Below, piece by piece: positions 24,502 through 36,062 of a stretch of DNA of 64,000 nucleotides. How positions within the stretch are numbered: the stretch's first letter is position 1; each line of letters begins with the position of its first letter. This DNA is from Ditylenchus dipsaci (Eukaryota; Nematoda; Chromadorea; Rhabditida; Anguinidae), in the NCBI GenBank assembly GCA_004194705.1, contig SADC01001001.1, forward strand, positions 62,001-126,000, read 5' to 3'. The notes under the pieces are model-generated. The model worked only from the letters and a program-made list of their open reading frames with translations. It made no database searches and was not told the DNA's origin. The position numbers and the translations under genes were made by a program.

Positions 24502-25759
24502 GTGTCTCTTTTTTATGTTTTTTCTTTACTTCCAATAATAAGACTGATTGTTGGTTTTTTTTCAATGATTTGACTGCAGTCAAACCTCAGTTATCCACCA
24601 TGCGATGAGTGGTGCAAAATGAGTGGTAACTTACCTAAGAAAAGTATTCAAAAAGTGGGTAAAAACACAATGTCAAAAACACGATTTTGACTTGGGGGAG
24701 GGAGCAGCTGTAGGTTGGAGCCCCAACTTCGAGGCTGCGGATCGGTGTTCTCTTAGAAAAAATACGATAAATTTCCTCGACATCCATAAGGTGGTTCAGA
24801 CAATGAAATAATAGAAGCTACGAAATGGGTCGTAACTTGCTTAAGAGAAGTGTTCAAAAACTGGTCAAAAATCCAGTGCCAAGAAAAAGGTTTTTGAATT
24901 TAGAAGCGTTCAAGTTCGATTCCCACCAGCAGCATTACACTATTTTTCAAATTCCAATGAAAAACAAATAAAAGCTCAAAAATGCAAACAAATAATACTC
25001 TTCCAACAAAACATAATCATAAATACCAAACAAGGAAGAAGTAAAAATACTAAATAATTTTCTATCCACCACCACAAAAGGATTAGCCGTATCAGAAAAT
25101 CAGCAAAAAAAACTTCATTTCAAATGGCCAATATATACACAGCCATAAAGACAATTAGAAGCCAGAGAAGTGAAGCAAGACAAATATATAATAGATACAC
25201 ACACCGCTCGTCAACCAGCCAAGCCTATTTCAGTGTTGCTGCCTGCATTTGGGCATGTGTTTGTCCCCCTTTTTTCTCTGCTTCCATGGCTCCAGCTGTG
25301 TTTATGAAAAAATTCGCGGTCTCGCCGTTGCCTTTTTTGCAGCTCTTGACTGAATTTGCATGCCAGCTAGCTGGCTGGTATTGATTTTGTTCGGCTTTCT
25401 TGCTGGCTGCCTTGGTGCTTTCTAAGTATTTTCTTGGACTAGGCGGATGGAAAACACCTCTTTGCTTGTTATTGAGGATGAAACTTACTGGGTAGTGAAG
25501 CAGGAAAAAGGGAAATTTGAAATTAAGCTTTTGGACAGATGGATAAAAAGTTAGGTTCTTTTGGGTTGGGAGGAATGCAAGAGTACAGGGTGTCTTTTCA
25601 AAAAAGGAAAATGACCGAACACAATTTAAAAAGTTTTTCTACAGAAAACTTAAAAACTTCTAATGCTCAACTAAATTACTTTATTAAAAAATCATGAAAC
25701 TTGATGAGCTCATCAATTCGCGAAATTTTATTGGAGCGTGACCACTATAATTTTTTCAA

Positions 25760-26170
25760 AGACGCTACTTTTTTTTTGTCCGCTAATTACTCTTTATTGG
25801 ACGCGATTTTTACTCAAATTGTCGATTTTTTCGTATTTTGACATGAAAAATAAAATTTGTTAAACCATTGTCTCAAAATCTAGAAGTCGGTATAGATGAT
25901 CCAGGTCAGAATTTGTATTTTACGCCAAAAATTTTTTTTGCAAATTTTTTACGACCGTTTTTTCAAAAATAAAATAGTCCAAAACTCAAATTTTCTGGCG
26001 TAAAATGCAATTTTGACCTGGATCATTTTCACCTGCTTTTTGATTTCGAGTAGAATGGTTTTAAGAAAATCATAAATTTATAAAAAGACGAGACAATCAA
26101 GAACTTGAAAAAAATTTGCGGCCAAAAAGAGTAATAAGCAGGCATAAAAAAGTACTGTCCTTTTTGTTAA
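25760..26170. repeat. Imperfect fold-back repeat
   Basis: The arm around 25860-25945 (GATCCAGGTCAGAATTTG, TTTTACGCCAAAAATTTT) is mirrored at about 25990-26040 (AATTTTCTGGCGTAAAATGC, GACCTGGATC). Outer pieces, TAATTACTCTTTATTGG and AAAAAGAGTAATAAG, also pair. Confidence 0.65.
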
Positions 26171-26220
26171 TAAAGTTTTCGAATTTTTTTTTGTGCATTC
26201 TAAATTTGAAACTCGACTGT

Positions 26221-26402
26221 TACAGTCGAGTCTCGATTTAACGTACCCCCAATTTAACGTACCCTTCGATTTAACGTACCCCTAGGGCCGGTCCCTCCAA
26301 TAATAAACTCAGTCAAATTTACCCCCGATATAACGTACCCCTCGATTTAACGTACCCCTAGGGCCGATCCCCAGGGGTACGTTAAATCGAGACTCGACTG
26401 TA
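26221..26402. mobile_element. MITE built from repeated GATTTAACGTACCCC motif
   Basis: Left TACAGTCGAGTCTCGATTTA, right TAAATCGAGACTCGACTGTA. Between them are about five copies of (GAT)TTAACGTACCCC in direct order and one inverted copy by the right end. Confidence 0.85.
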
Positions 26403-27903
26403 CTCAGTGAAGAATGAATAGCTCATAAAAAAGCTATAATCTTATCGGAGATTTTGAAATTAGAGGCAATAGTTCTGATTTCTTGGTATTGATTTATTGA
26501 TTTCCTGGGGTACAAGCCGATTTACCGTCTCAATTGTGACTGTCAGAATATTTAGACCAATTTTTAGATCTCATTTTTCAAGTTTTGGTGCCAAATTGTA
26601 GCCCGGAATGTCAGCTACATTTTGGTACTGAATCTTAAAATACTTGGTACTGAATCTTTTAGATATAAACTTTCCAGGGCACTCACTCTGACACTTTTTT
26701 TATCACCAAGTGATATCCTTAAAAATTTTAGGTCTCAAATTGCTTTTTTAAAAAGATTCGGTACCAAAATGCAGCTGACATTCAGGGCTGCAATTAAGTA
26801 CTAAAACTTTGAAAAATAAAATCTGAAAATTGGTCTTAATATGTTGATGCTCAGAATTGTAACGGTCAATCAACCTGTACCCATTTCCTGTAAGCTGTCC
26901 AAAAATCCAAATCTGGAAATCAAATATTTCATTATTGTGTGCAAAAAGAAACGCTTGTCCAAATGTGTACTTAACTCCAATATATTTGCTACAGTTAATA
27001 TGGCCCCACCCAAACACGTGTTTTTCACCACCCTGTAGATGACGCAAGATGGATTTGTTTATGGTCTAGAAAATAGACAAAATGAGTCTATCCAATTCCG
27101 GTTGCTCTTCTTGTGAGCTGCAAACAAAAACAAGAGAGCAGAGGCAAATGACGAAATCCGCTAATGAAAAATACTGAGAAATAGAAAAAAAACAGTGGGT
27201 GTGTGTAGATGACAAGAGACAAGAAACATCTGCTATCATGTATATTTTTTTGACTTACACGCACAATTTCTCTTCTTTTATACAAAAAAGGGAGAATTAT
27301 TTGTGCCAGATGAAAAATTAACTTTTTTGGTGTGTTCCGTGCACAAATTATGCCGATTTTTTTCGCACTATTTTCAAAATTTTAAAAAGTGGAAGACATT
27401 TTTCACTACAAAAACTTCACACAAAAGCACTTATTTCAATTTTTTTTATTTTTAAAGATTCACGTCAAAATATTTTTTCTTCCAAATCGCAACAAGCAGT
27501 ATATAAAATGTACATTTCAAAAGAATGTCTTTGCTTTACTTCAAGGTGATATGTTACGTCGAATAGTAAAATGTAAAACACTGACACCTCCAAAAGACCT
27601 ATAAAGAGATTTTATTTTATTCAATCGACAGCCACAAGCAGTGTCACACACACAAGCACGCAACAATGGTGGTTCTACAGTATCTATAATGCTTCATTCT
27701 TTTCTGAGAGTAACTGGCTTCTTCTGCTGGATCGAGGTAAAATCACTTGACGGTGAAGTACTGTTAATCTGAGACCAATTCAGTAGCCTGTTTTCTAGAT
27801 GATTTCATGAAGTATTTAGTTTTAAATATGCGGAAAACGGCACTCCTTCTGCTCCCTCCCCCCACCCATTTTTTTCATTTTCCATGCCTTTTTTATGTTT
27901 TTG

Positions 27904-28014
27904 TCTTGGTCCCCCCTGTTGTTTTGAGGGTGATCGGTGGTAAGGTGATCACGTTAACTATAATCACCTTGATCATCACATTCACATTATCAATGTGACT
28001 ACAGGGGGACCAAG
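27904..28014. mobile_element. Short palindromic element with CTTGGTCCCCC ends
   Basis: Left CTTGGTCCCCCCTGTTG, right ACAGGGGGACCAAG. The same 13-16 bp end sequence recurs, singly or in pairs, near 6160, 33350, 33810, 39620, 40980, 41630, 41670, 52545, 56560, 62850 and 63690. Confidence 0.65.
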
Positions 28015-28175
28015 GCAATTATCAAGTGGGGGAGGAGTAGAGGGAGTGCCCGAAAAACACGTTTTTAGGGGTCGTATAGCCATTTCAGCGCCAAAAACTG
28101 TTTTGACTAAAAATGACAGAAACCATGATACTGTAAGGATTGTTGCGTTCAATCGGACGACGTTTCCAGTCAAGA

Positions 28176-28202
28176 CAATGGGTTTCGCTTGGAAACCCAT
28201 TG
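28176..28202 (+). promoter_or_regulatory. 5' hairpin, copy 1 (11-bp stem, 5-nt loop)
   Basis: CAATGGGTTTC pairs perfectly with GAAACCCATTG around the loop GCTTG. It ends 40 nt before the start codon at 28243. The paralogue has a same-sized hairpin at the equivalent place with two compensated base pairs. Confidence 0.7.
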
Positions 28203-28242
28203 CGACCCTGAATAGTTCCAGATTTAATAAACGAATTCAATT

Positions 28243-29208
28243 ATGGATTTGTCTCGTCCAGATTTATTCGACACGGAGAGTCTAGCTTCAAAATCATCAT
28301 TCTATTTTGTGGATCTTGATTTCGAAGCTTGCTCTCTGATGTCTAAGGTTAGTAAAATTATTAGTTTTGGTACGCACTCAGTTGAGATCACTGCTGACAA
28401 TAAGCCGTCCCGTTCCAGGACTTTGTTTGACTATGGATTCAAACTTAGTGTTCCAGTTAATGAGATCCAAATCCTATTGGAGGATGATCTCGAAATTCCA
28501 GTTTACGCTCCAGATATAGCGTTTAAGCCAAAGGGCGCATCTTCTATTAAATCAATTGCTCCAGGAACTAAGGTGTCCTCACTTGAGGCGCCTATTCTAG
28601 TTTCAGATACCTCCGATGAATCTACTGCGCAAGAATCTTCCGTGGTGTCAGCTCCAGCATGCCGGGACTCCCTCCGTATGGTTTCGATCTCCTCCTCCAG
28701 TCCGCGCTCCCACTTGCAATACGCGAAGGTTGTTCCTCCAGCTGGATCTTTGGTGCGCACCTCAAGTGCATGGGAACATCTCCAGACATTCTACTCAGCC
28801 AGTGATGATGAGGAAGAAGAAGCTCTAGTCATCCCAGCCAAAGAAGCCAGTTGCTCTCCAGTCGCGTCTTCTCTTGCTTTGGTGGACTCAGATGCTCCAG
28901 AATGCTCTCCAGTCTCAATAGTATCTTCTTCTAGTATTATATCTCCAGATTGTACTCCTGTTCCCATGTTACCATGGTGCACTAATAAAGATTCCAGTTT
29001 GAGCATGGAGGAAGGGCCTTCGTTGTTTACTATACCCACCCTATGGTCGAAAAATCGACTTGATCGAAAGTGGTTGGAAGCGTATTGGTTAACATTCTTT
29101 TTCATGACCGGCCCCTACTGCACAAAGAAGCCGTACACGCATTGTTCGTGCTATGTAGGCTTTTCATCAAGCTTTTCGATTCTAATGTGTGTTTGGGTGC
29201 GCAGTTAA
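28243..29208 (+). CDS. Unknown acidic, Ser-rich protein (copy 1 of an inverted pair)
   Basis: The 321-residue open frame begins MDLSRPDLFDTESLAS. It has no recognised domain, signal peptide or membrane segment. Features are a hydrophobic-acidic N-terminus, a Ser/Pro-rich middle (RDSLRMVS, TSSAWEHLQTFY), a run of acidic residues (SDDEEEEAL) and repeated S-P-V motifs. Most of it, to about residue 250, is shared with the minus-strand copy at 30439-31353, which supports real coding. A GTTAGT donor at 28348 is conserved in both copies, so an early intron is possible. The last 55-70 residues are not shared and may be chance read-through. Function unknown. Confidence 0.6.
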   Translation: MDLSRPDLFDTESLASKSSFYFVDLDFEACSLMSKVSKIISFGTHSVEITADNKPSRSRTLFDYGFKLSVPVNEIQILLEDDLEIPVYAPDIAFKPKGASSIKSIAPGTKVSSLEAPILVSDTSDESTAQESSVVSAPACRDSLRMVSISSSSPRSHLQYAKVVPPAGSLVRTSSAWEHLQTFYSASDDEEEEALVIPAKEASCSPVASSLALVDSDAPECSPVSIVSSSSIISPDCTPVPMLPWCTNKDSSLSMEEGPSLFTIPTLWSKNRLDRKWLEAYWLTFFFMTGPYCTKKPYTHCSCYVGFSSSFSILMCVWVRS

Positions 29209-30438
29209 ACTCCAACCCTTAGCCCCTTGCCCCCGAAGGAAACAAGGGGCTAAGAATTAAGAACTGCGCGCCCTAGCTCACCTTAGAAGCAAATCCAAGA
29301 AGAAATGTACCACTTAACATGCAACTAGGGTGTTTTTGCTTGTGACGAAGAAAGAAAGGTCATCTGGTCAATTTGAAAAAAAAATAATAGGATACCCCCC
29401 CTCCCTCCCCTATTGTTTTTCGAAAAGAATAGGGTGGGTATCATGGTTTCAGTCATTTTTGGTCAAAAAATTTTCGGCGCTAAAATGGTTGCCGGCCCCA
29501 TAAAACGTGTTTTCCGTATATTTTAAAACTAAATACATCATAAAAACCTCTTAAAACAGGCTAATGAATTAGTGTCAGATTGCCAGTACTTTTCCTCACT
29601 TGACTTGTGACGACTGGGCGAGCATAGGACCCATTCAATGACTTGCTTGACACAGAGAAGTGGAGATCATCCCTTAGCTGATTGATCTATGAATACGACT
29701 ACTGGACTAATAAGAGCTATCAAATGGTATATAACGCTTTTCAATAGCTTACGGACACTATGTGAAATTCTATTTAAATTCTATTAAGATAGCAATTCCT
29801 TGGGCTGGATAGCTGGACTGACGATGACTGCGGTTTCTGCTTGACTCGTCGAGCCGTCTTGACAATTTCAAGTTTAAGGTTTTATAGTTAAAAATTTTAG
29901 CCTTTACAAGCCCGGCGCCCATTTGGTCTTTTGCAGCTGTCGCTGATTTTCGGGAAAGCGCTAATTTATCATAATTATTATAAGGCGTTTTTTTTAATTC
30001 AGATTTTTTTTAAATTTACTAAAATTTTCTTGGGTTTCTCAAAATTTTCTAAAATTTTCTTCTAATTGTGATTATACCTGATGTAACAACAGTCCAAACT
30101 TTTAGGGAATTTTTAATAAGAAAAATTAGTTCATATGAAAAATCAAAATATACATTTTGTAGCACAACTTTTTTACTTTTAAATGATGTATGAAACTTGC
30201 ATTGAAAAATTATAATAAATCAACATTCGGCTACAACACGTGTTAGTTCATTTTTGAGAACGTTTAAAGTGGTTTAATCACTTACAGTGCTCAAAAAGTG
30301 AATTCAGGGTTCAGTGCTTAGGCAAGATCTCATCATCATCTTGTAGAGCAGCTCAAGAGCTACAAAGCGCATGTTTTATATTTGTTTTTAAATATCTGAG
30401 TGTTGAGATAGAGCTTTCTGAAAAAAATGAGCCGAGCT
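29209..30438. other. No gene seen between the inverted paralogues
   Basis: AT-rich sequence with no conserved open frame. Only a short hairpin (CCCTTAGCCCCTTG / CAAGGGGCTAAG) at about 29218-29255 stands out. It lies just after the copy 1 stop and could act near its 3' end. Confidence 0.45.
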
Positions 30439-31353
30439 TCAAACAAAACCCCAATACTGTTCATCTAATCGAAGCACTGCCTTGAAGAAGGTTGAGTACA
30501 GCGCGAGGTGTACGTGCTTCCTGTGAAGGAAGGACACGACCCCTCTGTATATTTGTTGGTGCACCATGGTACAATATAGGGTCAGCTGGACCAGACATAA
30601 CATTATAAAAGATGCTACTATTTGAGACTGGAGATTCGGCTTCCTCCATCTTGACTGGAGAAAGGACCACTGGAGAGTCATCCACCATGACAGTAGAAGA
30701 AGAGACTGGAGCAGGCACCACTTGGATAGCTGAATTGGAGGATTCCTCTTCTTCTTCATCTGCGTAGCACGTCTGGAGAGCTTCCCATGCACTTGAGGTC
30801 GCACCAATAGAGAACCAGTTGGAGACGCTTCTACACCGGCGAAGGGGGAGCGCGAGCTGGAGGCGAGGACCGAACCATACGGAGGGAGTCCCATGGAGCA
30901 TCATCTGCAGGCAGTTCGGAAGAGACTTGCGTGTTCGGTCCAACGGTATCTGGAAATACAAGAGAAGGCGATCCATTATCGGATGCCTTGTTAACTGGAC
31001 TGGAGGGCTTGAACCTCAACTCTGGAGAATAAATCGGATTCTCTAAATCATCTGTAAGATCAATTCGGATGTCCGTAACTGGATTATTCTGGATCATAAT
31101 ACTATTGCCAAAGCCAATAACTGAGCTTTGATTCTAGATAATTCTGGTCCTTTCATTTTAGAAATGTCGGACTGTAGTCCCGTAAATGAACTGGACAGAG
31201 TCGACTGACTGGACGAATAACTAATGCAATTTAAATGACTAACCTCGAACATATTTGATTGAGCACGCTCCATAAATCAAAATCCAGCAAAAAGAATAAT
31301 GATCTATGAAACTTGCTCGCCATGTCGAGTATTTCTGGACAAGACAAATCAAC
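30439..31353 (-). pseudogene. Unknown acidic, Ser-rich protein (copy 2), frame-broken
   Basis: Diverged paralogue of 28243-29208 on the opposite strand, tail to tail with it. Shared blocks: DLSCPEILD near 31350; PVTDIRIDLTDDLENPIYSP; DSLRMVRSSPPARAP; TSSAWEALQTCYADEEEEES; DDSPVVLSPVKMEEAESPV. The start-equivalent codon reads GTT, not ATG, with a usable ATG 27 nt further on. At least one single-base deletion is needed around 30800 (the GTGCGACC stretch) to join the two halves. It may be a live gene with consensus errors or a decayed copy. The C-terminal part (RGRVLPSQEARTPRAVLN) is not in copy 1. Confidence 0.55.
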
Positions 31354-31393
31354 GTTTGAAATAAACTATTTCAAACTAGACTTATTTTAGGCG

Positions 31394-31420
31394 CAATACG
31401 TTTCAATCTGAAACGTATTG
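31394..31420 (-). promoter_or_regulatory. 5' hairpin, copy 2
   Basis: CAATACGTTTC pairs perfectly with GAAACGTATTG, with a 5-nt loop. It lies 41 nt upstream of the codon that aligns with the copy 1 start. A second perfect 9-bp hairpin, TTTGAAATA / TATTTCAAA, follows it. Confidence 0.7.
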
Positions 31421-32888
31421 TCCCGACTGGAAAACGTCGTTCAAACGACGGCAACAATCCTTACAGTTGAAACAAACTGATGCTTCAATTAGAGAAAATA
31501 CAGTAGATAAGTAGGCTTCATTTTTTGCGAAAATATTAATTCGCGTGAGACCAACTTTATTTTGTCAAGGCTTTATCTGAAACGCGCCCACAAAATTTTG
31601 AATTCTAAAGTAAATTTACTGATTTTCACTAGTAAATTTTAGATTGCCACTTATTGTTATTTTGTTATAATTTTGTTGTTGTTACTTGTAACCCTGGATC
31701 TTTGCTTTCAAATGAGCTACCTAGCTTTTTTGAATGTTTTTTAAAAGTGGAGAATAAGATTTTTTAAAAAGATATAGAGAGGCTTTTATAAATATTTATT
31801 GTCTTGAGGGGAAATCAGAATTTGACGGTGAGTTTAAAACTTTGAATGCATTTTTCACTTAAATCGACCATGGTGAACACGGATCTGGCGTCAGGAATTC
31901 AGTTTTCCCTATCGCTAACAAGAATTTACGCTAAAACAATTTTTAATTAATCTTAAATAATTATTTTTAAGGTTTTGGCTTTACACTTCAAAAGCTTTTT
32001 ACTTTCCTTTGAGGCATTTTTCTGTGCGATTTTTCCTGCTCCTTCGGATAGTGCATACTGTTTGCCTTAGAAACGTCATTATCACACGTAGTTTTGCGTA
32101 TTTATGGATCAACAACATTGTTGTGAAATTAACACAGTTGTTTCTTTCCTTCAAAAATTGTACATATAACAGTCGCAAGCACCTCAGTCACATGTCGTCA
32201 GAAAATCCGAAATAGGAAAGTTTTAATCTTTATCGAGCATGTTATAGCAAATAAAAATTAATAATTGCAATAAAGATAAAAGATAGCTTAAAAACAAATT
32301 TTACAAAAACAACTTGGATTCCCTTTTTAGTAATATTGGGCAAATGGCCGACCATTTTGAGATCGGCAATATGGCCACAATCCGACCATTTTCTCAGTCA
32401 TTTTTCTGTGAATTTTCACATTTAGAAGTCTGTCATAGTCAATAAGTAAAAAAGTTGGTAAAATGGCCGGCCATTTTGAAATAGCTCGTCCACGTTCCGC
32501 CATATGACCGGCTTTCTGTCATATGGCCATCACCCAGACCTACTATTTAGTGAACATATACATTGTTTAAAAATCTGGAAAGAAGCTAGAAAGAATCAGC
32601 GAGAAATTTTGAGCCTATTACGAAAGTTACCACGCGTGACCAGGCGAGTGTTGAAAACTTTTCTCTAATCATTTAAAAAATAATTCGTCATCATGTTCTA
32701 GGCAAGCAGGCATATATTTCGAATCAATAAATCAGCTCTTCCCAGCTATATGCATGAGTTCTCCCAAAAAGAAAACAAATATGATGTATTTCTTCTCAAA
32801 TCTAGATTTTAATATTTCTTTATTTTTTAAATTTTTCTGTTCAAATTTACCTAAAGTCTATTTTCAATGTTCAGATCTTACCTTCAAT

Positions 32889-33105
32889 ATGCAAGTTTCA
32901 AGCAAAAAGTTATATTGCCTGCTAGTCATCTTACTATTCTATATGATTGAAGATGAAAATGTTTACGGTCGTTGCTACAGATATGGAGGTTCCAAGGAGG
33001 AGAGCTGTTTTTTCACCACTGACGCCATTTTTAGCTGTACAAAGCAGAGCAAACTTTAATACTCTGGGAACTCGAAGCTTAGGCTTCCCATTCTTTGTAG
33101 TCTGA
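32889..33105 (+). CDS. Small secreted peptide, copy A
   Basis: About 72 residues when frame breaks are allowed for. It has a clear signal peptide (MQVSSKKLYCLLVILLFY), then an acidic IEDENVYGRC segment, a Gly/Arg-rich centre and a hydrophobic tail ending PFFVV then TGA. Compared with copy B it lacks bases in the GGTTTCC and GGAAGAG stretches near 32990, which throws the centre out of frame; its tail, by contrast, is the correct one. It is related to the peptide gene at 54685. Family not recognised; it could be a neuropeptide-like or defence peptide, but nothing proves either. Confidence 0.65.
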
Positions 33106-34044
33106 AGAGCTTTCGAGCATTCTAAACATATTTTTGTATTATTTTTGCATATATAGAGCGTGGATCAAAAGTGGTTTACCATTTTTCAAAATTTCGTTAA
33201 ATGATTTTTCAATAGGCAAATTTTGATGAAATTATTTGAAACATACGTTGTCTGTTAGCATATAATCTTTATAAGGTTTGTCATGTTTCAGTTTAGAAAA
33301 GTGGAGAATATTCAAAATCATCCCAAGAATCCGAAAATTTCGACAGAGGGACCAAGGCATAAATGCTGCAGTTTTGAAATCGGAAAATACCATACCAATC
33401 TTATTTTTTAGTATTTCGAAATAAAATTTGATGTTATTATATTCTCAATATTCTTTATAACTTATTTTATGAAAATCAAATGGTATGGTGTTTGCCGAAA
33501 CTGCAGCATTTCAAAACTGCAGCATTGGCTCTATATGCATTCACGCCCACTCTCAAAAAAAGCTTTGGTCCACCCTGTTGATTTTTTAGAATTTTTTTTA
33601 AAAAGTCTCAAATTTTCTTTATTCACACTTTTAAGTCATTCTTAAGCAAAATATGTTTAGTAAAACAATTTTATAAATCATTTTTGTCTTGATCCTCCAA
33701 GCTGTTTTTAAGAACAATTCCTAAAAAACTAACTTGGGGACCAAAACAAAAAACAATCTGAAAGTGTAAATAAACAGTTCCGTGAAAAAAATCTGAAAAA
33801 ATCAACAGGGGGATCAAGGCATACTTTTTGGGGCGTGTGCTAATAAATATAGAGCCGCAGCATTTACTCCTGCGTCCCCCTTGTCAAAACTTTCAGACCA
33901 TTGGAATGGTGTTGCATATTTCTCAGCCCTGTGTTAATTAAAACATGACAAAAGATGACGCACTTAAAAAAAGAAGATTTAAGGCTAACAGAAAATGTAT
34001 TGTTTCAAAAATTTTCTACAAAATTGCCTATCAAAAACTCATTT

Positions 34045-34346
34045 AAAGGGGCATGCTCGTCGCCGATGGAAAGGCGGGTACCAGGTCAATTCAAACGAGA
34101 ATTATTTCAAAATAAATTTTAATTAAGTACCCTGCGGGCAATAGTAATCAAAAACTCTTCCTTCTATTAATAACATCGGTGGCCTAGTGGGATAGTGGGG
34201 CGTGCTGCGAGAATTCTACCGTTCGATTCACACTGGAGGTATAATTTTTTCTCGACTTTTCCAAAATTTCGTTAAATTAATTATCGTTTGAATTTCGCTG
34301 GTACCCGCCTTTCAATATTCCCATCGGCGACGAGCATGCCCCTTTA
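34045..34346. mobile_element. Fold-back element with a tRNA-like core, copy A
   Basis: Arms TAAAGGGGCATGCTCGTCG and CGACGAGCATGCCCCTTTA, with inner arms GGCGGGTACCAG / CTGGTACCCGCC. The centre (34177-34240) reads GGTGGCCTAGTGGGATAGTG and then CCGTTCGATTCAC, resembling A and B boxes of a tRNA-derived SINE. Confidence 0.75.
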
Positions 34347-34991
34347 ACGAAATTTCGAAAATGCTGCAGTACTTTTGAACTGCCTTGTATTTTGCTGTTG
34401 TTGTTGTTTTTGCAATTGTTCATATTTATACTTTGATTTTGTATAGAAGTAAGTTATTTCCTAGAAGTTGAAAAAGCAAAATATATTGATACAACGGAGT
34501 TATGCTGTTAAGAAAAAGGACACAGTCAACGTGGTCTCTGCCAATTCACGAATTTTCCTAATCATTTATTTCTGCATGGATTTCGATATTTAGTTTTAAA
34601 CAAAAAAAAGGCCTAGAATTTGATATCAGGTATAGTTTTGTCAAAACCAAGTTAAAAAATCCGGAATTCAATGATTAGAAAATTTTTTTGAATTGGCGGC
34701 TAATTTAAAACATATGGGCATGTCCATTTAGAGCGGAGGGGGTGCACATCGAGATGCAAATGTTTTGAACTCTCAAGTTGAATTTCCAGTGGATGCACCT
34801 TTTTTTACCTCATTTAATTTAGATTTTGAAACGGCTGCAAATTTTTTATTTTCCACATCTCCATAAGTTCTTTTTTTATCTGATAGACGAAGGTGGGAAA
34901 TTTGTTTGATACATCGAGCGCCACATGATCAAAACAAAATTTCATTCAGTAACTGCTTTAACGTTGAACCTTGATTTTAGAGAATTTTTGA

Positions 34992-35505
34992 GATGGTCTT
35001 CAGCTCTCAAGAAAAAGCTTTCAGTATGGTGGAATATGCCAAGATTGGAAGCCCGCTAGCTGTCTCGCACTGCGCCGCAACATCTCGAAGCACGTGTAGC
35101 TCACTCTCGTGAACAGCTGGCTCCTATATGACAAAACCCGGAGTTTTGAACAATTTGGTTTCTGCGATGAAGCTCATTTCTTCATGAAGGTAGGTGTTGC
35201 TCGCCATAACTTTCGATATTGGAGTGATGAAAAACTCCGTTGGTAACTTGAAGGATGCGAGTAAAATGATCTTCAAGACTGTCAAGGGTAATTTCTTTCA
35301 GGTACGAAGAGATTCCGCTCCGTTTGCTCGTGTAACAGTCTTTGCATTGATTGGTCGCCAGGGTGTGATAGTCCGTTTTTTAAATGAAAATATCAACAGT
35401 GCCAACTATCTTGAGCTTCTACAAGAAAAGTGTTCCCAGAGCTTCAACAGCAGCCGAATTTCAATGAAACATTTTTATGCAGGTCGAAAATTCATCTTTT
35501 TCTAA
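34992..35505 (+). pseudogene. Broken mariner-type transposase, copy A
   Basis: Scattered frames spell an N-terminal helix-turn-helix start (SSQEKAFSMVEYAKIGSPLA) typical of mariner-like transposases. A jump then leads to the DDE catalytic region (FEQFGFCDEAHFFMKG, FRYWSDEKLR) and a later block (GRQGVI, NSANYLELLQEK, PELQQQPNFNET). Most of the DNA-binding domain and the final catalytic Asp region are missing, and several stops and shifts intervene. It cannot make an enzyme. It is not the source of the neighbouring fold-back, whose ends differ. Confidence 0.75.
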
Positions 35506-35846
35506 GTTTCTCATTCGCGTATTGCCTTATCATTAGAGATTTATGTGAAAATTTGAGAAATATTCTCTTGGCACTAAATATTACGAAAGTTACCACGCGT
35601 GACCAGGCGAGTGTTGAAAACTTTTCTCTAATCATTTAAAAAATAATTCGTCATCATGTCTAGCAAGCAGGCATATATTTCGAATCAATAAATCAGCTCT
35701 TCCAGCTATATGCATGAGTTCTCCCAAAAAGAAAACAAATATGATGTATTTCTTCTCAAATCTAGATTTTAAATTTCTTTATTTTTTAATTTTTCTGTTC
35801 AAATTTACCTAAAGTCTATTTTCAATGTTCAGATCTTACCTTCAAT

Positions 35847-36062
35847 ATGCAAGTTTCAAGCAAAAAGTTATATTGCCTGCTAGTCATCTTACTATTCTAT
35901 ATGATTGAAGATGAAAATGTTTACGGTCGTTGCTACAGATTAGGAGGTTTCCAAGGAGGAAGAGCTGTTTTTTCACCACTGACGCCATTTTTAGCTGTAC
36001 AAAGCAGAGCAACTTTAATACTCTGGAACTCGAAGCTTAGGCTTCCATTCTTTGTAGTCTGA
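35847..36062 (+). CDS. Small secreted peptide, copy B
   Basis: Same gene as at 32889 in the second duplicate. The centre (YRLGGFQGGRAVFSPL) is intact here and matches the GGRA motif of the 54685 paralogue. Three single bases are missing in the tail near 36012-36045. The reading frame recovers, and the last five residues agree with copy A. The N-terminal signal peptide is identical to copy A. The conserved upstream block (ATATGATGTATTTCTTCTCA) is also present before the 54.7 kb member. Confidence 0.7.
   Translation: MQVSSKKLYCLLVILLFYMIEDENVYGRCYRLGGFQGGRAVFSPLTPFLAVQSRATLILWNSKLRLPFFVV

Larger units (their letters stand above)
22290..28124. other. No gene seen; upstream flank of MADD, repeats
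   Basis: No convincing coding exon was found. The small open frames lack conserved sequence and splice support. Contents: GGTTAACCGG-rich tandem sequence at 22615-22800, fold-back elements at 24071-24501, about 25760-26170 and 26221-26402, and a short palindrome at 27904-28014. The MADD promoter should lie just right of 22289, but no TATA box is evident. Confidence 0.5.

Noticed and set aside
25124..25384. 86-residue plus-strand frame (MANIYTAIKTIRSQ...)
   Set aside because: No signal, domain, splice support or paralogue in the window.
34177..34240. Candidate tRNA gene
   Set aside because: A/B-box-like sequence is present but no cloverleaf; it lies in the loop of a fold-back and is duplicated with it.
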